A DNA stretch of 64,000 nucleotides from Rhodococcus tukisamuensis NBRC 100609 (GTDB lineage Bacteria; Actinomycetota; Actinomycetes; Mycobacteriales; Mycobacteriaceae). The stretch covers positions 62,001 through 126,000 of the forward strand of contig NZ_BCXG01000003.1 of the NCBI RefSeq assembly GCF_001894985.1, given 5' to 3'. The notes beneath the pieces are model-generated. The model saw only the letters and a list, made by a program, of their open reading frames with translations, was not told the origin of the DNA and searched no databases. A program made the position numbers and the translations under genes. Positions 8,989 through 17,361 of the stretch are shown here, in pieces (position 1 is the first letter of the stretch; every line of letters starts with the position of its first letter).

Positions 8989-9900
8989 GTGGCAGCGGGA
9001 CGACTGGACGGACGGGTGGCACTGGTGGCCGGGGCCACCCGCGGCTGTGGGCGGGCGATCGCGGTCGAGCTGGCCCGGGCGGGCGCGCACGTGTACGCGA
9101 CCGGGCGCAGCAGCAGGGACCACGGCCGCTCCGAGATCGACCGGCCGGAGACCATCGAGGGAACCGGCGACCTCATCGCGGCCGCCGGCGGCAGCGGCAC
9201 CGCGTTGCGCGTCGACCACCTGGACGTGGACCAGGTCGAGGCGCTGATCGACCGGATCCGGACCGAACGGGAACGCCTGGACGTCCTGGTCAACGACATC
9301 TTCGGCGGCGACCGTTACGCCGAGTGGAACAAGCCGATCTGGCAGCACGACCTCGCCGGCGGTCTGCGCATGCTGGAGATGGGCGTGCACACCCACCTGA
9401 TCACCCTGGCCCGGGCGATGCCGCTGGTCCTGGAGACCGGCGCCGGCCTCGTCGTGGAGATGACCGACGGCACCCACGAGTACAACCAGAACTACCGGCA
9501 GCTGGTCGGCCCCTACTACGACCTCGTCAAGGCCAACGTCGAGCGGATCATGACGGGCATGACCGTCGAACTCGCCGACACCGACACCACCTGTGTCGCG
9601 GTCACTCCCGGCTGGATCCGGTCGGAGGCAATGCTCGAGATCTACCGGGTGACCGAGCCGACCTGGCGCGACGCCCTCGTCGCGGAACCCGGCTTCGCCA
9701 TCTCCGAGTCGCCCGCCTTCGTGGCCCGCGGTGTCGCCGCGCTCGCCGCCGATCCCGATCGCCGCCGGTTTGCCGGGCAGGTGCTCACCTCGCACGGGCT
9801 GGCAGTCACCTACGGCCACACCGACGTCGACGGCAGTCGGCCGGACTGCTGGGGCCACATGGCCGCCGGCAGCCCCGAACCCGTCGACGACTGGCGCTGA
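8989..9900 (+). CDS. SDR family oxidoreductase
   Basis: A 303-residue short-chain dehydrogenase. The cofactor motif is AGATRGCGRAI near the N-terminus, and Tyr-x3-Lys is seen in GPYYDLVKAN. The usual catalytic Ser position appears as VEMTDG, so Thr may replace Ser. It is longer than classical SDRs, with a C-terminal extension ending in PEPVDDWR. A longer TTG reading from 8953 exists, but that region looks like a promoter, so GTG 8989 (MAAGRLDGRVALVAGATR) is preferred. Substrate unknown. It is separated from the operon before it by a terminator. Confidence 0.85.
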   Translation: MAAGRLDGRVALVAGATRGCGRAIAVELARAGAHVYATGRSSRDHGRSEIDRPETIEGTGDLIAAAGGSGTALRVDHLDVDQVEALIDRIRTERERLDVLVNDIFGGDRYAEWNKPIWQHDLAGGLRMLEMGVHTHLITLARAMPLVLETGAGLVVEMTDGTHEYNQNYRQLVGPYYDLVKANVERIMTGMTVELADTDTTCVAVTPGWIRSEAMLEIYRVTEPTWRDALVAEPGFAISESPAFVARGVAALAADPDRRRFAGQVLTSHGLAVTYGHTDVDGSRPDCWGHMAAGSPEPVDDWR

Positions 9901-9976
9901 GCGGGCTGGTCCTCGTGATGGGGGTGAGTGGCCCCCCCCGGCTACAGCGGCGCACCGACTGGTCCGGCGGGTGACG

Positions 9977-10534
9977 CTACGGCCGCAGCCCGCGCCGGAG
10001 CATCCACCACGCCCGCGCCGCGACCTCGCGGCGGGTCGGCTCGTCCGCCTCGATCAGGATGGCCGCGAACATCGCCAACGCCAGGACGAAGTCGCCCGCG
10101 TCCACGTCCGCATGGACCGCGCCGTCGCGGCGCGCACCGTCGAGCTTGCCGGCCAGCAGTGCGGTCAGCCGCCCGCTGACCTCGATGATGCGGGGATCGT
10201 CGGTGCCGATCGGGCGCACCATCGCGATGAACGCGGTCGAGGTGGTGACCTGCTCGACCAGCGCGTCGAGCAGGTCGTCGAGGGTCGAATCGGGCCGGAG
10301 TGCCAGCTCCTCGACGACGGCGATGTTCTCCTCGAACACCGCGAGGACGACGCTGTCCCGGCTCGGGAAGTGCCGGTAGAGGCTGCCCTGGCCGACCCCG
10401 GCGGTGCGTGCGATCAGGCTCATCGGCACGTCGAAGCCGTGCTCGGCGAACACTTCCCTCGCGGCGGCGACGATCGCGGCGCGGTTCTCCGCGGCGGCCT
10501 TGGGTCCTCGGTTGACCCGACGCACAGAGTTCAC
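9977..10534 (-). CDS. TetR-family transcriptional regulator
   Basis: A 185-residue TetR-type repressor: NRAAIVAAAREVFAEHGFD then ARTAGVGQGSLYRHFPSRD is the N-terminal helix-turn-helix, followed by a ligand-binding helical domain. GTG 10534 (MNSVRRVNRGPKAAAENR) is chosen because the longer frame upstream runs through the promoter region; another GTG at 10525 is possible. It is divergent from the secreted LVIVD-type gene, and the 159-bp space between them holds two palindromes that may be its operators. Confidence 0.85.
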   Translation of the reverse strand: MNSVRRVNRGPKAAAENRAAIVAAAREVFAEHGFDVPMSLIARTAGVGQGSLYRHFPSRDSVVLAVFEENIAVVEELALRPDSTLDDLLDALVEQVTTSTAFIAMVRPIGTDDPRIIEVSGRLTALLAGKLDGARRDGAVHADVDAGDFVLALAMFAAILIEADEPTRREVAARAWWMLRRGLRP

Positions 10535-10633
10535 GCCCACCAGCGTAATGACGCCGAGCACGCGGTCGATGACCGAGGCCGTCGTCGTGGCGGCGAAGCG
10601 GGGCCCGGCCCACACTATTGACTCCACGACCCG

Positions 10634-10675
10634 GTGTGACGCACACTGCATTTCCATCCGGACAGAGGTGTCCGG
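10634..10675. promoter_or_regulatory. Two palindromes in the TetR / secreted-protein divergent region
   Basis: GTGTG-ACG-CACAC (10634-10646) and CCGGAC-AGAGGT-GTCCGG (10658-10675), both perfect. TTGACT at 10619-10624 could be the -35 of the rightward gene, which would place the first palindrome over its promoter and the second in its leader, just ahead of the GGGGAA ribosome site. Probable operators of the adjacent TetR protein; the second could also form an RNA hairpin. Confidence 0.45.
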
Positions 10676-10693
10676 TTTGAGGGGAATCGAAAC

Positions 10694-12256
10694 GTGAAGT
10701 CCTTGAACGCCGTTCGCGCGGTCGCCGGCGCGGCCGCACTGGCGCTGCTGCTACCCGTCGTCAGCGACGCCGCCGCACCCGGACCCGACACCGCCGGGGT
10801 GGTGATCGAGTCGCACGAGGTCGGCCGCAGCGTGGCCGCGCCGGCGGACTGCGGGCCCGGCTCACGACCGGAGACGGGCATGCAGGGCGACGTGCCCGCG
10901 GCCGACCGGGACAGCGGGCGCAGCACCGAGGGCTACAACTGCAACATCTCCCGGGTCGGCGGGTTCGCCGGCCGCGGCGCCGGCATCGTCTCGGCCAGCT
11001 TCGACCACTGCGCCTACCTGGGCACCATCTTCCCCGGCGACCTGCTCGGGCCCGCCCCGGGCGTGCAGGTCCTCGACGTCTCCGACCCCGCCAACCCGGT
11101 GCCCACCGTGAATCTGACCGAGCCTGCCATGCTCGCCGGCACGTGGGAGAGCCTGAAGGTCCACTCCGGGCGGAAGCTGTTGGTGGGCACCGGTGTTCCG
11201 GCGCTCACCGGCTCCGGCCTGCTCTCGGTGTACGACATCTCCGACTGCGCACACCCACGGCTGCTCAACCCGGGGACCGGCACCAACCTGCAGATGCCCT
11301 TGCCCATCACCTCCCACGAGGGCGGGTTCTCGCCCGACGGCATGACCTACTGGTCTGCGGGAGTTGTCCCGGGACTCGTCAGCGCGGTCGACCTGACCGA
11401 TCCGTCGAATCCGCGGGTGATCTGGCAGGGCCTGTCCGGCCCGTCGTCGCACGGCTTCGGCATGAGACCCGACGGCAACCGCATGTACCTGGCGGACAAC
11501 GCCGGCGGACTCAGGATCCTCGACACCAGCGCGGTGCAGCGCCGTGACCCGAATCCGCAGGTGCCCGTGCTGGCCCAGATGGCGTGGACCGACGGATTCG
11601 CCACCCAGCACAGCGTCCCGGCGACCTACGACGGCCACCCGTACATCTTCACCGTCGACGAGGGCGCGTCCGGCGGCGTCAAACTGATCGACGTGGCCGA
11701 CGACGCCAACCCGAAGATCGTCGGCGGCATCAAGCTCGAAATCAACCTCCCCGAGAACATCGACAGCCAGATGGCGTCGGCCTCGGGTGGATCGGCGTTC
11801 GCCTACGACTCGCACTACTGCACGGCGGACCGGCCGGCGGACCCGACGGCACTCGCTTGCGGCTGGGCATCCTCGGGCATCCGGGTGTTCGACGTGCGGG
11901 ATCCGTTCGCGGCGAAGGAGATCGGCTACTTCAATCCGCCGGCGATGAAGGGCCGCAACCTGGAGCGCTGGAACTCGCCGCACGCGTTGGCGTCGATCCT
12001 CGGATACCCGGCGCTCGCCGGACTCGCCGTGCCGGCAGCCAAGGAGCGCGGAGAGTTCGATCCCGCCCAGGCAGAGAGCCCGCGCACCGGCATGACCCTC
12101 GGCGGCGACCTGTCCACCGACTGGTGCATGTCGCCGCCGGAGTGGCGCGGCAACGACCTCTGGGTCACCTGCTCCGACAACGGCTTCCTCGCCCTGCACC
12201 TCGACGAGGACGTCTACACCCCGCCGGCGAACCAGCGGTCGACCCTCGGGTCATGA
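10694..12256 (+). CDS. Secreted LVIVD-repeat beta-propeller-like protein
   Basis: A 520-residue exported protein. A signal peptide is at residues 1-27 (VAGAAALALLLPVVSDAAAP). The mature part carries repeated segments such as VQVLDVSDPANPVPT, LSVYDISDCAHPRLL, VSAVDLTDPSNPRVI, VKLIDVADDANPKIV and IRVFDVRDPFAAKEI, the hallmark of LVIVD repeats that fold as a beta-propeller. Conserved Cys residues suggest disulfides. The GTG start has GGGGAA 7 bases upstream. Its stop overlaps the start of the DUF305 gene (ATGA), so the two are co-translated. Function unknown; extracellular binding or a redox role is possible. Confidence 0.85.
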   Translation: MKSLNAVRAVAGAAALALLLPVVSDAAAPGPDTAGVVIESHEVGRSVAAPADCGPGSRPETGMQGDVPAADRDSGRSTEGYNCNISRVGGFAGRGAGIVSASFDHCAYLGTIFPGDLLGPAPGVQVLDVSDPANPVPTVNLTEPAMLAGTWESLKVHSGRKLLVGTGVPALTGSGLLSVYDISDCAHPRLLNPGTGTNLQMPLPITSHEGGFSPDGMTYWSAGVVPGLVSAVDLTDPSNPRVIWQGLSGPSSHGFGMRPDGNRMYLADNAGGLRILDTSAVQRRDPNPQVPVLAQMAWTDGFATQHSVPATYDGHPYIFTVDEGASGGVKLIDVADDANPKIVGGIKLEINLPENIDSQMASASGGSAFAYDSHYCTADRPADPTALACGWASSGIRVFDVRDPFAAKEIGYFNPPAMKGRNLERWNSPHALASILGYPALAGLAVPAAKERGEFDPAQAESPRTGMTLGGDLSTDWCMSPPEWRGNDLWVTCSDNGFLALHLDEDVYTPPANQRSTLGS

Positions 12257-12912
12257 CGAGGTCCACCCTCGTGCGCGGGGTCGCGTTCGCGTCGCTGGCA
12301 GTGCTGCTGCTGGTGATCGGCGCGGCCCTGCGGCCGTTGGTCGCCCCCGCGGACCCGCCCGCCGCCGACCCGGTGCTCAGCGCCACCGAGATCGGCTTCG
12401 TTCAGGACATGGCCGCCCACCACCAGCAGGCCATGCAGATGGCACAGCGCCTCGATTCGGGCGTCGACCCGGGGATCGCCGCGCTGGCCCGACAGATCCA
12501 CGACAGCCAGTCCGTGGAGATCGGCATGCTCCTCGGCTGGCTTCGCCTCGCCGACGCGTCGCCCACCAACCGGCAGCCCATGTCCTGGATGACGGCGGAT
12601 GCCGCTGGCGCACACCATCATCCGGAACCCTCGGCCGCATCTGACCCCTCGTCGGGTCTCATGCCCGGCATGGCGACCATGGCCGAACTCGACGCCCTCT
12701 CCGCCGCGCGTGGCCGCGACGCCGAGGTGCTGTTCCTCCAGTTGATGTACCGCCACCACCTGGGCGGCGTCGCGATGGCACAGGCCGCCGACGCGATGCT
12801 CACCGGCGGACCGGTCAAGCAGGCGGCTCGCGACATGATGGCGACCCAGCGACAGGAGGCCGGGCTGATGAGCGTCCTCCTGGCCCAGCGCGGCGGGCAA
12901 CCGCTCCCCTAG
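12253..12912 (+). CDS. DUF305 membrane-anchored/secreted protein
   Basis: A 219-residue protein with an N-terminal hydrophobic segment (GVAFASLAVLLLVIGAALRP) and two ferritin-like helical halves, each with a paired His motif: MAAHHQQAMQMAQ and MYRHHLGGVAMAQ. This is the DUF305 signature. The family is often linked to copper or other metal handling in the envelope, but biochemical evidence is thin. It is coupled to the LVIVD-type gene by an ATGA overlap, so the two products probably act together outside the cell. Confidence 0.88.
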   Translation: MTRSTLVRGVAFASLAVLLLVIGAALRPLVAPADPPAADPVLSATEIGFVQDMAAHHQQAMQMAQRLDSGVDPGIAALARQIHDSQSVEIGMLLGWLRLADASPTNRQPMSWMTADAAGAHHHPEPSAASDPSSGLMPGMATMAELDALSAARGRDAEVLFLQLMYRHHLGGVAMAQAADAMLTGGPVKQAARDMMATQRQEAGLMSVLLAQRGGQPLP

Positions 12913-12935
12913 GTGCTCCGGCCGGCGGATCGGAG

Positions 12936-13805
12936 TCAGGGGCGACGCGCCGCCCAGGCGGTGCGGCTGCCCCGGACCGTCAGGTCGCCGCGACGCAGGA
13001 GCGAGCCGGGGTTCTCGTCGTCCAGGAGGTGGTCGAGCGCGGCCAGGTCGTCGGCGTCCAACTGGCCGTCGAGGAAGGCACGGATGCGGGCGAAGTAGGC
13101 GCGCGCATAGAGCCCCGTGCGCGGCGGTGCCGGGTTCGCGTCGACGGCGAAGCTGCGTTGCTCGGCGACCTCGAAGCCGGCCCGGCCGAGGTGCGGCCGC
13201 CAGTCCGGGTGTGCGTTCCAGTCCGCCTCGGCCAGCAGCTCGTGGCAGCGTGTCTCCAGCCCGGGCGTGCCCGTCCCCAGGTCGTCCGGCAGGAAGCGCG
13301 GCAGCGCGTCCATCTCGACGACCACCAGCAGGCCGCCCGGGTTCAGTGCGTCGTGGATCTCGCGCAGCACCCGGTCGGGGTCGGCGACCTCGTGCAGCGA
13401 CGAGGCCGCCCAGGCGAGGTCCACCCCACCGACTGCGGCGGGCCAGCCGAGGTCGAGGTCGGCCTGCACGACGCGCATCCGCTCGGCCACGCCCTGCCCG
13501 CGGGCGGCCGCCAGGACTCGGTCGAGCATCACCGGCGACCGGTCGATCGCGATCACTTCGGATGCGGGGAACTGCCTCGCCAGCGCCAGGCTGCCGGTGC
13601 CCGTCCCCGCGCCGACGTCGACGACCGTGCTCGGCGCGTCGGGAGTGTGGCGTCCCAGCCACTCGGTCAGGTCGCCGAGGTAGGAGCCGTGCACCTCGGC
13701 GTCCAGGTCCAGCAGGTCCGCGAGATCCCCGTCGTTGTGATGCCCATGTCCATGCCCATGCCCGTGCTCGTGGCCGTGGCTCCGGTGGCGGTCGTGCTGT
13801 GTCAT
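12936..13805 (-). CDS. SAM-dependent methyltransferase with His-rich N-terminus
   Basis: A 289-residue class I methyltransferase. The SAM motif VVDVGAGTGTGSLALA is at about residues 61-76; an acidic motif II (VIAIDRSP) and a post-motif (GLLVVVEMDALPRFL) follow. The first 24 residues are almost only His, Gly and Glu (alternating His-Gly), a metal-binding tail uncommon in this family. It is divergently transcribed from an XRE-cupin regulator 47 bp away, so it is probably controlled by it. The substrate could be a metal/metalloid compound or an ordinary small molecule; the sequence does not decide. Confidence 0.85.
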   Translation of the reverse strand: MTQHDRHRSHGHEHGHGHGHGHHNDGDLADLLDLDAEVHGSYLGDLTEWLGRHTPDAPSTVVDVGAGTGTGSLALARQFPASEVIAIDRSPVMLDRVLAAARGQGVAERMRVVQADLDLGWPAAVGGVDLAWAASSLHEVADPDRVLREIHDALNPGGLLVVVEMDALPRFLPDDLGTGTPGLETRCHELLAEADWNAHPDWRPHLGRAGFEVAEQRSFAVDANPAPPRTGLYARAYFARIRAFLDGQLDADDLAALDHLLDDENPGSLLRRGDLTVRGSRTAWAARRP

Positions 13806-13834
13806 GCCTCCACAGTAGGGCCGAAATGCGTAAC

Positions 13835-13852
13835 AGGCATACCATCTTGCCT
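13835..13852. promoter_or_regulatory. Operator candidate between methyltransferase and XRE-cupin genes
   Basis: AGGCA, eight bases, TGCCT: a perfect inverted repeat that ends directly at the ATG of the regulator gene in a divergent gap of only 47 bp. It is the best candidate autoregulatory site. Confidence 0.5.
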
Positions 13853-14443
13853 ATGACGCAAGAAACCGATGTGGACGCCCTGATCCGCCAGCGCATCCGC
13901 GGCCTGCGGCTGGCCCGGGGTTGGTCGCTGGACGCGCTTGCCGCCCGCTGCTTTCTGAGCCCCTCCACGCTGAGCCGCATCGAGACCGGGCACCGCCGGA
14001 TCGCGCTCGACCAGCTGGTCCCCATTGCGCGTGCCCTCGGCACCACGCTCGATCAGCTCGTCGAGTCGGCCGACGACGAGGATGTGGTGATCCGGCCGCA
14101 GCCGGAGCACACGCGGGGGCAGACGATCTGGCTGCTCTCCCGCGAGGGCGCCCTGAACGGCGTGACCGTGGCGAAGATGCGCATCACCCCCGAGCGGTCG
14201 ACCGGCGAAGGTCGGCTGGGTGTGCACCCCGGCCGCGAGTGGTTCACCGTGCTGTCCGGCACGGTGCGGCTGCACCTGGGTGAGCGGACCCTGCTGATCC
14301 AGCCGGGTGAGGCAGCCGAGTTCTCGACGATGGTCCCGCACGCCATCGTCGCGCACGACGGTCCCGTGGAGATCCTCACCATCTTCGACCGCGACGGAGA
14401 ACGGGCCCACCTACACACCTCGGACGACGCTCCGCAGCCGTGA
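13853..14443 (+). CDS. XRE-family regulator with C-terminal cupin
   Basis: A 196-residue regulator. The Cro/CI-type helix-turn-helix is at residues 10-62 (IRGLRLARGWSLDALAARCF, then SPSTLSRIETGHRRI); a cupin beta-barrel at about 105-185 includes HPGREWFTVLSGTVRLHLG and MVPHAIVAHDGPVEI. Such two-domain proteins sense a small ligand or metal through the cupin. The short divergent gap and the inverted repeat abutting its start suggest that it controls itself and the methyltransferase. There is no ribosome site ahead of the ATG, so a leaderless message is likely. Confidence 0.9.
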   Translation: MTQETDVDALIRQRIRGLRLARGWSLDALAARCFLSPSTLSRIETGHRRIALDQLVPIARALGTTLDQLVESADDEDVVIRPQPEHTRGQTIWLLSREGALNGVTVAKMRITPERSTGEGRLGVHPGREWFTVLSGTVRLHLGERTLLIQPGEAAEFSTMVPHAIVAHDGPVEILTIFDRDGERAHLHTSDDAPQP

Positions 14444-14476
14444 TCGTCCGTGCCCCAAGGGAACAGGACCGGTTGG

Positions 14477-14944
14477 TTACCGCCCGTGCGCGCGCAACTG
14501 GTAGAGCCCCGTCGTCACCGCAACGACCACGCCGTCGGCGTCGGTGACCGTCGACTCCAGGGTGAAGTCGGACTTTCCGGCCTCGTCCGCCTCCCGCGTG
14601 ACGCGGATGATCGTGTCCTCGTCCAGAGTCGCCTCGGCGCACACGTCCGACGTCGCCGGGCGCTTGAACGTGATCCGCAGGTCCTTCACCAACGGGTAGT
14701 AGCGGGTCCCGTCGAACGAGGCCACCGCGATCGCCCCACCGAGCATCTCCGCGACCGTGAACAGCACACCCGCGTACATGACGCCGAAGTGGTTGCCGTT
14801 CCCCTCGACCGGGACCATGCTCGACGCATACCCCCTCCTGGCCGAGGTCGCCCGCACACCCATGTTGTGCACCACCGGAACCGCCGCCTCGACGACGCCG
14901 TTCACGGCCTGGGCGAACTCGGAATTCTCACTGGTAACGGACAT
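14477..14944 (-). CDS. Hotdog-fold thioesterase-like protein (DUF4442/PaaI type)
   Basis: A 155-residue single hotdog domain with GNGNHFGVMYAGVLFTVAEM, comparable to the HxxxHGG/ALAD region of PaaI- or DUF4442-type thioesterases. Family members hydrolyse acyl-CoA or act on mycolate-related intermediates, but this one has no informative neighbour. The ATG at 14944 begins MSVTSENSEFAQAV. It is divergent from the small protein gene at 15126. Confidence 0.8.
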   Translation of the reverse strand: MSVTSENSEFAQAVNGVVEAAVPVVHNMGVRATSARRGYASSMVPVEGNGNHFGVMYAGVLFTVAEMLGGAIAVASFDGTRYYPLVKDLRITFKRPATSDVCAEATLDEDTIIRVTREADEAGKSDFTLESTVTDADGVVVAVTTGLYQLRAHGR

Positions 14945-15066
14945 CGCTGTGGCGTCCCCTCTGATGGGTGGATCATGGCTGGACAGTTCGTCGACGGCGG
15001 CCGGCCGCGGACGAACTGCGCGTCACGGTATCAACTTCGATGCCACCGGTCGGCGACAATGAGGTA

Positions 15067-15119
15067 CTGCCACCGTTGGCAGATTCCCCCTTGGACACGC
15101 GGCCTTCCGGGTGTGCAAT
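15067..15119 (+). promoter_or_regulatory. Inverted repeat and promoter of a leaderless small gene
   Basis: CTGCCA-CCGT-TGGCAG (15067-15082) is a perfect 6-4-6 inverted repeat. TTGGAC (15091-15096), 17 bp, TGCAAT (15114-15119) forms a promoter whose start would fall on the ATG at 15126. The repeat is just upstream of the -35 and may bind an activator or repressor. Confidence 0.45.
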
Positions 15120-15125
15120 TGAGGA

Positions 15126-15506
15126 ATGAACACCCTGGAAATCACACCATCCGAACGCCGCCGGACCGCGCGGGCAGCGGTAGAGGCCCTGGGTCCTCAG
15201 CGCAGCGACCACGCCCTGGTCCGGGTCACCTGCCCGTCGAGTCATCGGGTGGCCACCGTCTACAAGACGCCCGAAGGCCCCGCGCTGGTGTCCGGGGGCG
15301 GACCACACGCACACGGCTCGCGCGACTTCGTCGACACCGCTCATCACGGAGACAGCCTCGGCTCCGAATTCGTCGACATGCTCGCGGCCACCGCGTTCGA
15401 GGACGACGCCGTCCCGGCCCGCTGCGCCTGCGGCCCGCACACCCTGTCGCGGCGCGAACTACTGCAGGCCGTCAAATCACACACCCACGTCCTGCCGCTG
15501 CCCTGA
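15126..15506 (+). CDS. Conserved small protein of unknown function with Cys/His motifs
   Basis: A 126-residue soluble protein I cannot assign. It has a CPSSH motif near residue 37 and a CACGPH motif near residue 106, spaced like two halves of a metal site, and a His-containing middle (GGGPHAHGSRDF). Coding is supported by a good promoter, the high GC third position, and a stop followed by a terminator. A zinc-binding or redox role is only a guess. Confidence 0.65.
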   Translation: MNTLEITPSERRRTARAAVEALGPQRSDHALVRVTCPSSHRVATVYKTPEGPALVSGGGPHAHGSRDFVDTAHHGDSLGSEFVDMLAATAFEDDAVPARCACGPHTLSRRELLQAVKSHTHVLPLP

Positions 15507-15572
15507 CCGGCCGGCCGCGGCCGCCCGGCCGAGACCCGGCGCGGGCCGCGCCTCGTCCCCCTCCACCGGAGA

Positions 15573-15594
15573 AGCCCCCGACACTCCGGGGGCT
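15573..15594. terminator. Bidirectional terminator hairpin
   Basis: AGCCCCCG-ACACTC-CGGGGGCT, an 8-bp perfect stem between two convergent genes ending at 15506 and 15614. Confidence 0.6.
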
Positions 15595-15613
15595 CCATCG
15601 CCGTGCGCCCGTG

Positions 15614-16225
15614 TCACTTCCGGCGCGCCGAGACCAGCATCGGCTCGTGCAGGTCGTGATAGGACACCTCCCCCATCAGCTTCCGCTCCTCCTCGAACAG
15701 CGATCGCAGGTCGTCGGGGATCTCCACCTTCTCGTGGGTGCGTGCGTCCGACTCGGAGGTGAAGTACACGGCCTCGACGTAGTCGCCGTCGGCGTCGGCC
15801 GCGAGGGTGCCGCCGATGATCTCCGGCCGCAGCCGGTGGACCTGATCGCCCGCCTGCGTCAGCACGTCCCGCAGCCGGCCCGCATCGGGCGTGTGCCCCT
15901 CCATGACCTGTACGAAACCCGCGTCGTCCGAGCCGCCACCCATCCACTCGGTGACGTCCGGGCAGTCCATGAAGGTGCAGGGACCGTCGAAGCAGCGCTC
16001 CGTCTCGGCCCACCATGCGCCCTGTTCCGGCCGCTCACTGTTCCGGCGAGCTGCGTCCGCGGACTCGAACCGGGCCAGCATGATGAACGTCCCGTCGTCG
16101 GACGTTCCGCAGGTGAAGCCCAGGTAGCCGGTCGCCCCCGGCTGCAGTTCCTCGGTCCAGCGGTCCATGCACCGGCGTAGGCCCGCCTCGTCCGCGACCT
16201 TTCCCTGAATGACTTGGATGAACAT
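15614..16225 (-). CDS. Duplicated dimeric alpha/beta-barrel (ABM/Dabb-like) protein
   Basis: A 203-residue cytosolic protein with two similar ferredoxin-like halves: MFIQVIQGKVADEAGLRRCM in the first and GFVQVMEGHTPDAGRLRDVL in the second. This internal duplication is typical of antibiotic-biosynthesis-monooxygenase-like or stress-responsive dimeric barrels. The start at 16225 has a strong GAGGAGG site; the longer frame to 16300 is not needed. No catalytic residues are evident. Function unknown. Confidence 0.8.
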   Translation of the reverse strand: MFIQVIQGKVADEAGLRRCMDRWTEELQPGATGYLGFTCGTSDDGTFIMLARFESADAARRNSERPEQGAWWAETERCFDGPCTFMDCPDVTEWMGGGSDDAGFVQVMEGHTPDAGRLRDVLTQAGDQVHRLRPEIIGGTLAADADGDYVEAVYFTSESDARTHEKVEIPDDLRSLFEEERKLMGEVSYHDLHEPMLVSARRK

Positions 16226-16542
16226 GTCTGCCTCCTCGGGCGGGGCAACACGGGCCCCGCCGTGAGCGCGAGCTCCGGTGGCCGGCACGTCGCGGTCCAC
16301 CGTTCAGCGGGCACCACACGGCCCGCGGCGGCGGCCACCACAAGACCAATCCTTCGCGCAGGCCCGAGCCGATGCAAGGGCTCACGGACCGCCAGTCAGC
16401 TAGACCGCTCGTGAGCGCACTCGCCCCAGGAAGGAGCCTCCGAAAACGCTGTGCCGAAACCTTTTCCGGCGATCGCGACAACCGGGAGACGCAGCCGAAC
16501 TTGCCGAGCGCGTGCGCCTCCGCAGGGCCGCCGCACCCAGCG

Positions 16543-16950
16543 TTACGATGCGCTGCCGGTGCCGAACGGCGACTCCAGGACGTCGAATGCCATTGTGGTG
16601 GTGGCGGGATCGCCGACCGGCGGAGCGAAGGTGAGAACTGCGACATAGCGGCCGGCCTCGTGCACCGAGGTGGCCACGGTCGCACCACCCAGCGTGAGCG
16701 CTGCCGTCAGCGTGCGGCGGTCGCCGTCGGGTTCGGTGATGTCGATGACGACCGGGGTGGATCCGGCCGCACCGACGGGGCTGGGGGCGACCACGACCGC
16801 AAGGGTCGTGACGGTGTCGGAGTAGATGGTTCCGATCGGCGGCACGGCGGTGATCTGGTAGCTGGTTGCCGCCGACGCCACGGGCGCAAGGGCAAGGCAG
16901 GCCGCGCCGGCAAATACGAATACGGACAATGACTTTCGAGTCATACTCAT
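16543..16950 (-). CDS. Small secreted protein with Phe-Gly C-terminal tail
   Basis: A 135-residue exported protein. A signal peptide spans about residues 1-30 (LSVFVFAGAACLALAPVASA), and a single beta-rich, Ig/CARDB-like domain of about 95 residues follows. It ends SPFGTGSAS, resembling the Phe-Gly-Ser tails of three other secreted proteins in this window. The ATG at 16950 has AGGGGA six bases upstream. No enzyme motif; probably a cell-surface or matrix component. Confidence 0.75.
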   Translation of the reverse strand: MSMTRKSLSVFVFAGAACLALAPVASAATSYQITAVPPIGTIYSDTVTTLAVVVAPSPVGAAGSTPVVIDITEPDGDRRTLTAALTLGGATVATSVHEAGRYVAVLTFAPPVGDPATTTMAFDVLESPFGTGSAS

Positions 16951-17197
16951 ACGAAATCCCCTACTGTCGGCGGCCCTGCTTCGAGTCATGGAAAGCGCCC
17001 CCTGAGGGTATGGCAGCACGCCGGATCCCGCCGAGTTCGACACTCCACCCCGAAGCCGCCCAAATCAGGTGAGACCGAGAGCATCTCGACCCCGCCCCGC
17101 GACGGCGCGAGTCGTTCAAACTGCAATCAATTATGAGGAATGATCTGACTCGGAACGGAATCCGCAGGCCCCGGCACGCGGATGCGGGCGGCCACAG

Positions 17198-17245
17198 CCC
17201 TGGCCCCGGCCCTGGCCCTGGCCCTGGCCCTGGCCCTGGCCCTGG
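17198..17245. repeat. Tandem hexamer repeat (CCCTGG)8
   Basis: Eight consecutive 6-bp units, seven CCCTGG and one CCCCGG (second unit). The unit number could vary by slippage. It lies between the secreted protein and the cold-shock gene. Confidence 0.9.
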
Positions 17246-17361
17246 CGACAGCGTCTCGGACGACCGACCGGCTACTCGACCGACTGAATTCAGGACCGAC
17301 CGAAGTGGGGCCGACCGCCCCTCGCCACGGCCCCCGGGAGGCCGGCACCAGTGCAGATATA

